64,000 nucleotides of DNA. It comes from Maricaulis virginensis. GTDB taxonomy: Bacteria > Pseudomonadota > Alphaproteobacteria > Caulobacterales > Maricaulaceae. The translations under genes and the position numbers were made by a program. The notes beneath the pieces are model-generated. The model had not been told where the DNA came from. It made no database searches and saw only the letters and a program-made list of their open reading frames with translations. This document shows positions 25,931 to 34,096 of the stretch, one piece after another. Numbering within the stretch: the stretch's first letter is position 1; each line of letters starts with the position of its first letter. Location of the stretch: assembly GCF_027922185.1 (NCBI RefSeq), contig NZ_BSFE01000002.1, positions 62,001 through 126,000 on the forward strand, written 5' to 3'.

Positions 25931-27438
25931 GGGGGTTCTGCCAGCGAGCTGACACCGTGTTCTGTCTTTTCCCAGAGATAGGGGTTTTGCACGAGCTGCA
26001 CCAGAGCGCGGACAGCAGGCACGACCTGGATCGACCAGTAGGCGGGCAGCAGGGCGAGATCGGCGATCCGCACCGGCAGGCCTGCCCGGGCCATGCCTTC
26101 GACCGCGCCCATGAGGCCGCCGGCATATCCCGCGCCGAGGATCGACAGACAGGCCAGGACGGGCAGTGACACGCCTTGTTCCATGACAGCCACCGCCAGC
26201 GCCGCGGCGAGTGTCGGGCCGTGGATGAGTGCCGACAGGACCGCGCCGCCCAGCGTCATCACGAGCGGCAGGCTGAGGCGCCGGCGTTCGGCATCCAGTC
26301 CGAAGTGAACCCCGAGCGTCTGCCAGTACCCTTTCAGCCAGCGGGTCCTTTGCGGGGTCCAGCCGCGCAGGCTTACGGGCGCTTCTTCCAGTGTGGTCGG
26401 CGCGATGAGACCGCAACGATAGCCGAGCCGGTGAAGGCGCACGCCCAGATCGGCATCTTCGGTGACATTCCAGGCATCCCAGCCGCCACTGCGCTGCAGG
26501 GCCTTCGCACGGAAATAATTGCTGGTTCCGCCAAGTGGCAATGGCCAGCCGAGCCGCTGGTAGAGCGGCAGCATGACATGAAAATGCGCGGCGTATTCCA
26601 TCGCGAACTGGCGTGTCAGCCAGGTCTCGCCCCGATTGTACCAGTTGAGCGGGGCCTGCAGGCAGGCCAGACGCGGCGGGGCAAGGCTGAAGCTCTCGGC
26701 GGCGTGGCGCAACTGGTGCGGATGCGGCCGGTCCTCGGCGTCGTGCACCGCAATGATCTCGCCACTGCAGAAGCGCAGGGCGTAGTTGAGCGCGCGCGGC
26801 TTGGTGCGCGGGTGTCCGGCCGGCGCGATGATGACGCCGAAGCGGCGATCCAGCCGGCACCGCTCTATGGCTGCCAGCGTCTCGGTGTCGTCCGCTTCCA
26901 GAACCAGACGCACTTCCAGCTTGCCCGCCGGATAGTCGATCGCCGCGAGGGTGGTGACGAGCTGGGGGATGACCGCGGCTTCGCGATAGAGAGCCACGAT
27001 GATGCTCGCTTTCGGCAGGGCGGCCTCGCACAGGTCGCGACGCGGCGCATGGCGGGGCCTGTTCAGCGTGCCGGCGATGCGCAGCAGAGCCAGTGACAGA
27101 CAGGTCGGCGCCAGCACAGCCAGCAGCAAGGCCGATGTGGAAAAGGGCAGGGCCGGCGATGCCAGGATACTGGCCAGGACAAGGCCGCAGAGCAGGCTGA
27201 CCAGGTGCGGGAAACTCCGGTTCCGGGCACTCAGTTCCGGGCAGCGGCGCGACAGGCCGCCCGCGGCTTCGTCTGTCCACAACCGTGCGAGAATGCCTGG
27301 TGGCGTCTGCAGCCGGCCGCCCCGTTCTGGAGTGGCGTGGGCCGGAGCGACGCGCGCCGAAGCGCTGCATGATCCGGCTCTCCGGGGCGCGCTGCGTGCA
27401 AGCGTCCCGGCCGCGTCAATCCCCTGTGCGCCGTCCAT
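25816..27438 (-). CDS. Processive membrane glycosyltransferase, family 2
   Basis: A 540-aa inner-membrane GT-A enzyme of the cellulose/hyaluronan-synthase-like type. Two TM helices (about 75-120) precede the catalytic domain: KASIIVALYREAAVI, the first acidic motif VLEADDTET, IAVHDAEDRP (DxD-like), NVTEDADLG (catalytic base) and QRTRWLKGYWQ (QxxRW). C-terminal TM helices follow. ATG at 27438 has GGAG spaced 6 nt; an upstream GTG (27456) lacks one. The last about 38 residues are low-complexity Ser/Pro/Arg and overlap the small membrane gene, so the natural C-terminus may be earlier. Product polysaccharide unknown. Confidence 0.88.
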   Translation of the reverse strand: MDGAQGIDAAGTLARSAPRRAGSCSASARVAPAHATPERGGRLQTPPGILARLWTDEAAGGLSRRCPELSARNRSFPHLVSLLCGLVLASILASPALPFSTSALLLAVLAPTCLSLALLRIAGTLNRPRHAPRRDLCEAALPKASIIVALYREAAVIPQLVTTLAAIDYPAGKLEVRLVLEADDTETLAAIERCRLDRRFGVIIAPAGHPRTKPRALNYALRFCSGEIIAVHDAEDRPHPHQLRHAAESFSLAPPRLACLQAPLNWYNRGETWLTRQFAMEYAAHFHVMLPLYQRLGWPLPLGGTSNYFRAKALQRSGGWDAWNVTEDADLGVRLHRLGYRCGLIAPTTLEEAPVSLRGWTPQRTRWLKGYWQTLGVHFGLDAERRRLSLPLVMTLGGAVLSALIHGPTLAAALAVAVMEQGVSLPVLACLSILGAGYAGGLMGAVEGMARAGLPVRIADLALLPAYWSIQVVPAVRALVQLVQNPYLWEKTEHGVSSLAEPPCTSPCPRPSSPSRSALQASFSPAGGPASRSDRSAARG

Positions 27439-27507
27439 TTCCAGCTCCGGGCTCACCGTCCGGGCGCATCAAAGCAGAAACACACGCAAAACGCGAATCT
27501 GAAAAAA

Positions 27508-27996
27508 TCAAGCCTTGGGGTTGATCACGAAGTCGAGGCGGGGCCGGGACAGATCATCGCCGTCGAGCACAAAGATGCTGGCTGTTGCCGTGGGGTAGCC
27601 CAGCGGCATGCGGGGTGTCTCGCCACACATCTGGGCCAGCTTGTGGGCAAAGCCGCCAATGCCCGGATTGTGTCCGACCAGCAGGATGGTGCCGGCTGTG
27701 CCGAGGACCTGGCGGGTGGCGCGTTCCAGCATTTCCGTGGAGGCGTGATAGAGCGCCATCGGATCGTCCATCTGCGGCTCGCCGATCTGCGGCAGCATCT
27801 GGTCATAGGTCTGCCGTGTGCGCCAGGCCGGCGAGACCAGTGCGAGATCGACGCGGATACCCCGCCCGGCCAGCACGTCGGCAGCGGCGGCACTGTCTTC
27901 GCGTCCGCGCGCTGTGAGTCCGCGCTGGAAATCGTCTTCCGCCTCCAGCCGGTCGACGGCCTTGGCATGGCGCATGAGGATCAGGGTGGTCGTCAT
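27508..27996 (-). CDS. SixA-like histidine phosphatase
   Basis: A 162-aa histidine phosphatase-superfamily protein. The catalytic RHA motif is at the start (LILMRHAKA), SPAWRTRQTYDQM is the second arginine motif, and LLVGHNPGIGGFA holds the second catalytic histidine. Short single-domain members resemble SixA, which removes phosphate from phosphohistidine on HPt domains or PTS proteins. The ATG fits the family N-terminus exactly; the longer frame upstream is not family-like. The substrate here is unknown, though a window so rich in phosphorelay proteins makes a signalling role plausible. Confidence 0.9.
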   Translation of the reverse strand: MTTTLILMRHAKAVDRLEAEDDFQRGLTARGREDSAAAADVLAGRGIRVDLALVSPAWRTRQTYDQMLPQIGEPQMDDPMALYHASTEMLERATRQVLGTAGTILLVGHNPGIGGFAHKLAQMCGETPRMPLGYPTATASIFVLDGDDLSRPRLDFVINPKA

Positions 27997-28121
27997 CGTG
28001 TCGGCGCAGTCCGGATGCTGGTGCGGATGTAGGCGCTCCGGCGGCGGTCTTGCAATCGCGTGGCCGGAAGCGCACCTAGTCCTAAGGTGTTTTTGCCGCC
28101 AATTGAACCGAGGAGGACGAC

Positions 28122-28757
28122 ATGGGTCTGCTGTTGGGTGATATCGCCCCGAATTTCGACGTCGAGACGAGTGAAGGCGCAATCAATTTCCACGACTGGA
28201 TCGGCGACAACTGGGTGATCTTCTTCTCCCACCCGGCCGACTACACGCCCGTCTGCACGACCGAGCTGGGCTTCACGGCCAAGCTGAAGGACGAGTTCGC
28301 CAAGCGCAATGCCAAGGCGATCGCGCTCTCCGTCGACAGCGTCGAGGACCACAAGGGCTGGATCAAGGATATCGAGGAAACGCAGAACTGCGCGGTCAAC
28401 TTCCCGATCATCGCCGACACCGAGCGCAAGGTGTCCGAACTCTATTCGATGATCCACCCGAATGCCGATCCGAAAGTCACGGTGCGCTCGGTCTACATCA
28501 TCGACCCGAACAAGAAGATCCGCGCCACCTTCACCTACCCGCCCAGCGCCGGCCGGAATTTCAACGAAGTGCTGCGCCTGCTCGACAGCCTGCAGCTGAC
28601 CGATGGCTACAAGGTCGCCACGCCGGTGAACTGGGAAGACGGCCAGGACGTGATCGTGGTCCCGTCGATCTCGGACGAGGAAGCCGACAAGCTCTTCCCC
28701 GCCGGCTACAACAAGATCAAGCCCTATCTGCGCGTGACCAAGCAGCCCAACAAGTAA
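28122..28757 (+). CDS. 1-Cys peroxiredoxin (Prx6 type)
   Basis: A 211-aa thiol peroxidase. The peroxidatic cysteine is in HPADYTPVCTTELG, with the Prx6-type C-terminal domain (VNWEDGQDVIVVPS, KLFPAGYNKIKPYLR). There is a second cysteine (QNC) but no resolving cysteine in the 2-Cys position, which defines the 1-Cys class. It reduces hydroperoxides in the cytosol. GAGGAGGAC precedes ATG; a strong terminator follows. Monocistronic, divergent to the SixA-like gene. Confidence 0.95.
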   Translation: MGLLLGDIAPNFDVETSEGAINFHDWIGDNWVIFFSHPADYTPVCTTELGFTAKLKDEFAKRNAKAIALSVDSVEDHKGWIKDIEETQNCAVNFPIIADTERKVSELYSMIHPNADPKVTVRSVYIIDPNKKIRATFTYPPSAGRNFNEVLRLLDSLQLTDGYKVATPVNWEDGQDVIVVPSISDEEADKLFPAGYNKIKPYLRVTKQPNK

Positions 28758-28784
28758 GGCTGCACGCATCGCTGACGGTTTGGA

Positions 28785-28813
28785 GGCGCCCGGGGGATTC
28801 CCGGGCGCCTTTT
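28785..28813 (+). terminator. Intrinsic terminator after peroxiredoxin
   Basis: Perfect 10-bp stem GGCGCCCGGG / CCCGGGCGCC, 5-nt loop, then TTTT. Confidence 0.9.
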
Positions 28814-28838
28814 CCCGGCCCGGGTTTGACAAGTCTCC

Positions 28839-28883
28839 TTGACGACAAGCTCGCTTTACAGATATGACAAGGGTGCTTTACAG
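28839..28883 (+). promoter_or_regulatory. Promoter with 9-bp direct repeats upstream of membrane/HTH cassette
   Basis: A TTGACG -35-like hexamer (28839-28844) lies 18 bp from a TATGAC -10-like hexamer (28863-28868). GCTTTACAG occurs twice, at 28853-28861 and 28875-28883, with a 22-bp period (two helical turns), bracketing the -10. The arrangement suits a repressor dimer; the HTH protein encoded third in this operon is the natural candidate. Confidence 0.5.
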
Positions 28884-28897
28884 CTTAGGAGGCCGAT

Positions 28898-29158
28898 ATG
28901 GACGATCGTGATCTGATGACAGGCGAGGGTGGTGCGCCGACCCTGGTGTCGCTGGCACTCTTCGCCGTCATCTTCTTTTCCGCCCTGCTTGCCGTTGAAT
29001 TCGGCAGCGGACTGATCGAACCGCTTCGCGCGGCCCTGGCCGGCCTGCCGGCAAGCTTGAAAGCCGGTGCGCTGGCGGCTGTGATCCTCGGCCTGATGGC
29101 CATCGCGCGGATTGCGGTTCTGCTGGGCTTGCGCGCGGACACGGCGAAGAAATCATGA
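28898..29158 (+). CDS. Small membrane protein of HTH cassette
   Basis: An 86-aa protein with two hydrophobic helices (about residues 14-34 and 54-78) and short charged ends. AGGAGG is placed 7 nt before ATG. I do not recognise the family. Its stop overlaps the next start (ATGA at 29155-29158), and it heads a three-gene cassette ending in an HTH regulator, so the genes are almost certainly translated together. Confidence 0.75.
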   Translation: MDDRDLMTGEGGAPTLVSLALFAVIFFSALLAVEFGSGLIEPLRAALAGLPASLKAGALAAVILGLMAIARIAVLLGLRADTAKKS

Positions 29159-29547
29159 CCCCCGAAATGAAACGCTACACCTGGCGCACCCTCGTCCTGA
29201 TGCTGATCTTCACCGGTCTCCTGGTGGCGATCGACAAGACGCTCGACCCGTCGCGCAATGGCTGGCCGGCAGTGCAGGCCTGGCCGCTGGTCGGGCTCAC
29301 CTGCCTGCCGCTCCTCGTCTATGGCTGGGAGGTGATCCGCTATGTCCGCTCGATCGACGAAATGCTGGCGCGCTTCCAGATCCGCGCTGCAGCGGTCGCC
29401 ATGCTGGCCATGCTGCTGGCCGCCGCCGTGTTCGGCGTGGCGGAGATCTATGGCGTGATGGAGCCGCTCAACATGACGATGCTGCTGCCCATCGCGGCGG
29501 TCGCGCACAGCGTTGCATCCCTGATCCAGCAGGTCCGGGTGCAATGA
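29155..29547 (+). CDS. Four-helix membrane protein of HTH cassette
   Basis: A 130-aa protein with four hydrophobic segments (about 11-27, 42-58, 79-97, 103-120) and an amphipathic RYVRSIDEMLARFQIRA helix between the second and third. Such proteins commonly sit next to small XRE regulators in a conserved but uncharacterised cassette. Coupled at both ends by ATGA overlaps. Function unknown; a membrane sensor that sequesters the HTH protein is a reasonable guess only. Confidence 0.75.
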   Translation: MTPEMKRYTWRTLVLMLIFTGLLVAIDKTLDPSRNGWPAVQAWPLVGLTCLPLLVYGWEVIRYVRSIDEMLARFQIRAAAVAMLAMLLAAAVFGVAEIYGVMEPLNMTMLLPIAAVAHSVASLIQQVRVQ

Positions 29548-29744
29548 AGAACCGGCTCAGGGAGCTTCGCGGCGAGCACGGCTGGAGCCAGCAGGCCCTG
29601 GCCGACCGCCTCGACGTGTCGCGCCAGACCGTCAATGCGCTGGAGACGGGCAAGTACGACCCGTCCCTGCCGCTCGCCTTCAGGATCGCCCGCCTCTTCG
29701 GCCAGCCGATCGAGGCGATCTTCGACGATGAGGTGGAGGGTTAG
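29544..29744 (+). CDS. XRE-family helix-turn-helix regulator
   Basis: A 66-aa single-domain Cro/C1-type DNA-binding protein: NRLRELRGEHGWSQQALADR and LDVSRQTVNALETGKYDPSL are the HTH helices, and IARLFGQPIEAIF completes the five-helix fold. It resembles the YozG/immunity-repressor-like small regulators that accompany membrane proteins. Start codon overlaps the preceding stop. It may bind the direct repeats at 28853 and 28875. Confidence 0.92.
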   Translation: MKNRLRELRGEHGWSQQALADRLDVSRQTVNALETGKYDPSLPLAFRIARLFGQPIEAIFDDEVEG

Positions 29745-29770
29745 GTTCAGCAGAGAACAAGCGAAACCGG

Positions 29771-29945
29771 TTGTCATCCCGGCCGGATGCCCGGCCTCGG
29801 GCCGGGCGCAGGGCCGGGACCCATAAACACGATCATTGGCCGCCAGCAGGCGCTGTACCACCGCCGCAAATAACTCGACGAGCGGCGCGTGTATGGGTCC
29901 CGGACTTCCGCCCCGCTTTTGCGGGGCATGCATCCGGGATGACAA
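29771..29945. repeat. 175-bp intergenic inverted-repeat element
   Basis: The ends are a perfect inverted pair (TTGTCATCCCGG at 29771-29782, CCGGGATGACAA at 29934-29945), and a nested perfect pair CCGGGACCCAT (29814-29824) / ATGGGTCCCGG (29893-29903) continues the foldback. No coding frame is evident inside. This is the look of a MITE-like or REP-like dispersed element of Alphaproteobacteria; only one copy lies in this window. Confidence 0.75.
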
Positions 29946-29997
29946 AATCAGGGGGTTCCAACCCTAAGCGGGCAGATCCTCGCCATTGCTCGCGGCC

Positions 29998-31104
29998 TCA
30001 ATCCAATGTCCGCCGGTAGCGCAGCATCGCCACGGTGGCGATCACGGCAAAGATCACGGCCAGCGGCCAGATCTGCGGTACGATATCGCCCAGGCTGGCG
30101 CCCTTCAGCATGATCGCCCGCACGGCGCGGATGAAGTGCGTCGTCGGCAGGGCCTGACCCAGCGTCTGCGCCCAGGCGGGCATGCCGGCAAAGGGGAACA
30201 TGAAGCCGGACAAAAGGATCGAGGGCAGGAAGACAAAGAAAGTCATCTGCATCGCCTGCATCTGCGTGCGCGCCACGGTGGAGAAGAGGAAGCCCAGCGA
30301 CAGGTTCACCAGGATAAAGAGTGACACGCAGACCAGGAAGGCCGGCGCCGAGCCCAGGAAGGGCACGCCGAACAGGAAGCGCGCGCCGGCCAGCATGATC
30401 ACCACCTGGATGAAGCCGACGAAGACATAGGGCGTGATCTTGCCCACCATCACCTCATAGGGCCGTGTCGGCGTGGCCAGCAGGGTTTCCAGCGTACCGC
30501 GCTCGGCCTCGCGGGTCAGCGCCATCGAGGTCATCATCGCCATCGTCATGGTGAGAATGACGCCCAGCAGGCCGGGCACGATATTCAGCGCCGTGCGGCC
30601 GGCCGGATTGTAGCGGCGGTGGATAACCGTCTCGACCGGCGGTGTCATCTCGCCGAGCAGGGGCGCCAGCGCTTCCTGCACCAGGGTGGGGAAGGTGCCC
30701 GTGCCGGCGCCGGCGGCGACCGGGTCCGAGGCGTCGGTGTCGAGCAGGATCTGCGGGCGGTCGCCGCGCAGCAGGTCGCGCTCGAAATCCGGCGGAATGG
30801 TCACCACGAACAGGGCCTCGCCGGTCTGCAGCGCCGTATCGGTTTCGGCCCGCGAGTAGGTGATGCCGATCAGGTCGAAATAGTCGGACGTTTCCATCGC
30901 CTGCAGGATGGCGCGGCTGGCCGGACCGTTATCGCCCATCTCCACGAGGGTGGGCAGATGGCGCGGATCGGTGTTGATGGCATAGCCGAACAGCAAAAGC
31001 TGCATCACAGGAATGCCGACCATCATGCCGAAGGTCAGCCGGTCGCGGAGCATCTGGATGAATTCCTTGCCGATCAGGGCGAGGATGCGGCTGAAACTGT
31101 TCAT
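29998..31104 (-). CDS. ABC-2 permease of efflux system
   Basis: A 368-aa YbhS/YhhJ-type ABC permease: TM1 near FGMMVGIPVMQLLLFGYAI, a large periplasmic loop (about residues 45-165), then a five-helix bundle with the signature MTSMALTREAERGTLETLLATP and HFIRAVRAIMLKG. It exports drugs or similar amphiphiles with the ATPase upstream. The ATG at 31104 overlaps the ATPase stop as ATGA. It is the last gene of tetR-hlyD-ATPase-permease. E. coli-type systems have two permeases (YbhS, YbhR); only one is present here. Confidence 0.92.
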   Translation of the reverse strand: MNSFSRILALIGKEFIQMLRDRLTFGMMVGIPVMQLLLFGYAINTDPRHLPTLVEMGDNGPASRAILQAMETSDYFDLIGITYSRAETDTALQTGEALFVVTIPPDFERDLLRGDRPQILLDTDASDPVAAGAGTGTFPTLVQEALAPLLGEMTPPVETVIHRRYNPAGRTALNIVPGLLGVILTMTMAMMTSMALTREAERGTLETLLATPTRPYEVMVGKITPYVFVGFIQVVIMLAGARFLFGVPFLGSAPAFLVCVSLFILVNLSLGFLFSTVARTQMQAMQMTFFVFLPSILLSGFMFPFAGMPAWAQTLGQALPTTHFIRAVRAIMLKGASLGDIVPQIWPLAVIFAVIATVAMLRYRRTLD

Positions 31105-32027
31105 GTGAAATTGTCCTGCGAGCCGGCCATCAGCCAGATGAAGGCTTCCTCCAGCCCGGTCTTGGCGAGATCGACACTGATGCCCTCGCGCCCGCGATAG
31201 GCACAAACCGTCCGCTCCAGCGCGTCCGCATCGCGTCCGGACACGTGCAGGGCCGAGCCGAAGCGCGCGATCTGGTCGACGCCCTCGGCATTGAGGAGTT
31301 CGTCATAGATGGGCTGCAGCCCCTTGCCCTCGATCCGCCAGGTCACCAGGCCGACCCGTTCGGGAATGTCGGCGGAGGGCGCGTCGATCAGCTTCTTGCC
31401 ATAGGCGATGAAGGCGATGTAATCGCACTGCGCGGCCTCATCCATGTAGTGGGTCGAGACCAGAACGGTGACGCCCTTGCGGGCCAGCCCGCGGATCCGG
31501 TCCCAGAAGTCCCGCCGGGCCTTGGGATCGACACCCGCGGTCGGTTCGTCGAGCAGCAAGAGGCCGGGATTGTGCATCGAGGCCGCCGCCAGCGCGAGGC
31601 GCTGTTTCCAGCCGCCCGACAGCGTATCGGCCAGCTGGTGCGCCCGCGGTCCCAGATCGTATTCCTCCAGCGTGTCGGCGACGATCTGTTTCGGGTTCTT
31701 CAGCGCATGCAGGCGCGCCATGAAAGTCAGGTTCTCGCGCACGGTAAGATCGCCATACAGCGAGAAGCGCTGGGTCATGTAGCCGACGCGCGACTTGATG
31801 GTCCGGCTCTCCTCGATGATGTCGAGACCCAGCGCCGTGCCGCCGCCGCTGTCCGGTTTCAACAGGCCGCACATCATCCGGATCGTTGTCGTCTTGCCGG
31901 ATCCGTTCGGGCCGAGAAAGCCGTAGATCGACCCTTTGGGAACCTGCATGTCGAAATCGTCGACGACGCGGGTCTCGCCGAAACTCTTGGTCAGGCCTTT
32001 CACATCGATGGCAAGCGCTTCGCTCAT
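31101..32027 (-). CDS. ABC transporter ATP-binding protein
   Basis: A 308-aa ATPase with Walker A GPNGSGKTTT, Q-loop YMTQRFSLYGDLTVREN, signature LSGGWKQRLALA, Walker B LLLLDEPTAGVDP and switch histidine in VSTHYMDEA. The MTQRFSLY sequence and C-terminal about 80-residue extension are typical of YbhF/CcmA-like drug exporters. It energises the permease encoded immediately downstream, with 4-nt overlaps on both sides. Confidence 0.94.
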   Translation of the reverse strand: MSEALAIDVKGLTKSFGETRVVDDFDMQVPKGSIYGFLGPNGSGKTTTIRMMCGLLKPDSGGGTALGLDIIEESRTIKSRVGYMTQRFSLYGDLTVRENLTFMARLHALKNPKQIVADTLEEYDLGPRAHQLADTLSGGWKQRLALAAASMHNPGLLLLDEPTAGVDPKARRDFWDRIRGLARKGVTVLVSTHYMDEAAQCDYIAFIAYGKKLIDAPSADIPERVGLVTWRIEGKGLQPIYDELLNAEGVDQIARFGSALHVSGRDADALERTVCAYRGREGISVDLAKTGLEEAFIWLMAGSQDNFT

Positions 32028-32974
32028 GGCTGCGGCCTGAGGCGCAGCGGCGTTCCCGGCGGGGGCGGTGTGCCCTCGAAGCGCGCCTCGGCGCGATAGA
32101 CCAGGCGGGCGCGCTCATTGTCCGAATAGATCACGGGCGGGGTAAACTCGGCCGCGTCTGCGATCGAGGCCAGGCGGACGGTGAGGCCCGCCGCACAGCC
32201 ATCGCAATCCACCGCGAAACGGTCGCCGGTGGCATGGCCGCCAATCCCGGTCTCCGGAATGAACAGCACGGCGTGGACCGCGCCATCGGGCAGCAGCTCA
32301 TAGACGGGCTGGGCCGGACCGGCCTGTTCGCCGGCAAAGCGGATCTGGCGATGCACGGCGGCATCGGCCGGCGCAGCGACGGTCCGGCGGTTCAGGGCAT
32401 ACTCGGCGCGCTCGCGCTCGGCCTGGGCCGCCGCGATCTCGGCCTGCAGGGCGCGCAGCTGGTTCTCCCGCGCCGGCAATTGAACGAGGCTCAGCCGCTG
32501 GCGCATTTCCGCGACACGGGCATTGGCCGTCCGGGCCGCCGCCAGTGCCTGGTCCAGCCGGGCCTGGCTGACATGACCGTCCCCGAACAGTTCGCGCGTG
32601 CGGGTCAGCGTGTCATTCGCTTCGCGGGCGGCGGCGTCGGCCTGGTCGAGCTGGTCCCGTGCCGCCTCGATCTCCGGCGAGCGGGCACCCGCGGCGGCAT
32701 CGTCGAAGCGGGCGAGCGCAGCCTCGATCCGGGCCTCGGCTGCGGCGAGGGCGGCCCGTTCCGCGGTCGCGTCCAGCGAGAACAGGGTATCGCCCGCGGC
32801 GACATGCGCGCCCTCGCGGGCCAGGGTCTCGACTATGCGGCCGGGCGCGTCCGGCGCAATGGCGGTGAAATCGCCCTCGGCATAGCCGTGCAGCGTGTCG
32901 TCGGGCTGATCGCTGCAGGCGGCGATGCCCAGCACCAGTCCGGCCAGCAGGAGATGTCGGCTCAGTCGCATCAC
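32024..32974 (-). CDS. HlyD/EmrA-family membrane fusion lipoprotein
   Basis: A 316-aa periplasmic adaptor. Lipobox IAAC places the lipidated cysteine at C20. The biotinyl-lipoyl half-motifs (APGRIVETLAREGAHVAAGD and RRTVAAPADAAVH) flank an alanine-rich coiled-coil hairpin (about 70-195). It links the inner-membrane ABC exporter to an outer-membrane channel, as YbhG/YhiI do. Overlaps its neighbours by 4 nt on each side. Confidence 0.92.
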   Translation of the reverse strand: MMRLSRHLLLAGLVLGIAACSDQPDDTLHGYAEGDFTAIAPDAPGRIVETLAREGAHVAAGDTLFSLDATAERAALAAAEARIEAALARFDDAAAGARSPEIEAARDQLDQADAAAREANDTLTRTRELFGDGHVSQARLDQALAAARTANARVAEMRQRLSLVQLPARENQLRALQAEIAAAQAERERAEYALNRRTVAAPADAAVHRQIRFAGEQAGPAQPVYELLPDGAVHAVLFIPETGIGGHATGDRFAVDCDGCAAGLTVRLASIADAAEFTPPVIYSDNERARLVYRAEARFEGTPPPPGTPLRLRPQP

Positions 32975-33603
32975 GCGTCCTCGCGGGGTTTGAGGCCATG
33001 GAGCAGCAGGTCCGACAGCGCGTCCGCGACATCGACCGGCTCCCTGAGATTTTTCGGATGAAAGTCGAACGCGCTCGCCAGCATCATGTGGCCGAGGCAG
33101 GGACCGCCGATACAGCGCATCAGCATGTCGGCATCGACGGGGCGGAATGTTCCGGCCTCGACGCCGTCGGCAGCCAGGGTCGCGATGGCGCGGCGCGCAG
33201 TTTCCAGAACCTGGTCGCGATAATGGGCGGCGATGTCGGGGAAGCGATGGGCTTCGGTCAGGACCAGGCGCGGGGCGGCGGAAATGTCCGGATCGGTCAT
33301 GGCGGTGATCATCATGAAGATGACGCCGCGCAGTGCCGCTTCCGGATCGCGCGGCGCACCGACCGAGACCAGGCGTTCCGCGGCCGTGGCCAGGGCGCCG
33401 GCCGATTGCTCGACCAACGCTTTCAGCATCGCTTCCTTGGACGGGAAATAGAGATAGACCGCGCCCTTGGAGAGGCCGGCCCGTCTGGCGATGTCTTCAA
33501 CGCGCGCGGCGGTGAAGCCCTGTTCGACGAAGACGGAGAGGGCGGCGTCCAGGATTTCGTCGGGCCGGGCTTCAGGCCGGCGGCGTCGTGTTTTCGTGCT
33601 CAT
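32971..33603 (-). CDS. TetR-family repressor of the efflux operon
   Basis: A 210-aa TetR regulator: basic N-terminal arm TKTRRRRPEARPDE, HTH at about 15-60 (FTAARVEDIARRAGLSKGAVYLYFPSKEAML), and an all-helical ligand domain. It is first in the operon and its stop overlaps the hlyD start, so it controls its own transcription and that of the pump. An 18-bp palindrome lies 10 bp upstream of its start codon. Confidence 0.95.
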   Translation of the reverse strand: MSTKTRRRRPEARPDEILDAALSVFVEQGFTAARVEDIARRAGLSKGAVYLYFPSKEAMLKALVEQSAGALATAAERLVSVGAPRDPEAALRGVIFMMITAMTDPDISAAPRLVLTEAHRFPDIAAHYRDQVLETARRAIATLAADGVEAGTFRPVDADMLMRCIGGPCLGHMMLASAFDFHPKNLREPVDVADALSDLLLHGLKPREDA

Positions 33604-33613
33604 GCCGATTTAA

Positions 33614-33631
33614 TAACTGACCGGTCAGTTA
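33614..33631. promoter_or_regulatory. Palindromic TetR operator
   Basis: TAACTGACCGGTCAGTTA is a perfect 18-bp palindrome just upstream of the tetR start; the ACTGACCGGTCAGT core is the common operator of TetR regulators of this class. Confidence 0.85.
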
Positions 33632-33672
33632 GTTGCAAAGGAAATTTCCGAGGCCCGGGGATCGGCCCTTTT

Positions 33673-34023
33673 CTAGGGGGTGGGGTCGCCGGTGTTCAGC
33701 GCGCTCGCCCAGTCCTCTGCCCAGCCGTTCAGCGGCAGCAGGAGGTCCTGCAGGCTGCGCCCGCGGGCGGTGAGGGCATAGCCCTCATCGGTCAGTTCCA
33801 CGATGCCGGCCTCGATGCATTCGGCCAGGCGTGTATTGAGCACGCTGGGGCTTATCCCGGCGGCCTCCTGCAGCGCGCGGAAGCGCAGATGCCGGTCATC
33901 CCGCAACTCCCACAGCAGGCGCAATTGCCAGCGCCGGCCCAGAAGGTCGAGCAGGGCCATGACCGGGCGGCCGGACTGTGATGCGGGTGTCGGATGGCCG
34001 GGGAGGGGTGTGGATCGGGTCAT
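33673..34023 (-). CDS. HxlR-family transcriptional regulator
   Basis: A 116-aa winged-helix regulator of the HxlR/DUF24 family: LLDLLGRRWQLRLLWELRDDRHLRFRAL (residues about 24-51), GISPSVLNTRLAECIEAGIV and GYALTARGRSL. HxlR proteins usually regulate the divergent gene in response to aldehydes or redox-active metabolites, some through a conserved cysteine, which is absent here. The ATG at 34023 is preferred over an upstream in-frame start that would read through the operator region. Divergent to the carboxymuconolactone decarboxylase-like gene. Confidence 0.9.
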   Translation of the reverse strand: MTRSTPLPGHPTPASQSGRPVMALLDLLGRRWQLRLLWELRDDRHLRFRALQEAAGISPSVLNTRLAECIEAGIVELTDEGYALTARGRSLQDLLLPLNGWAEDWASALNTGDPTP

Positions 34024-34073
34024 GCTATTATTTTCGTAGCGTTGGAATGAATGTGTGCTATGAAATTCGTAGC
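34024..34073. promoter_or_regulatory. Probable HxlR operator, two 17-bp elements
   Basis: Two related imperfect palindromes, GCTATTATTTTCGTAGC (34024-34040) and GCTATGAAATTCGTAGC (34057-34073), spaced 33 bp start to start, fill the 73-bp gap between the divergent genes. Each begins GCTA and ends TAGC. Confidence 0.6.
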
Positions 34074-34096
34074 AACGATTGTCCCGGAGGTCCAGC

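Noticed and set aside
29761..29772. GCGAAACCGGTT as a fifth copy of the 45-bp repeat
   Set aside because: Only 12 bases match and the paired arms are absent; it is chance similarity beside the 175-bp element.
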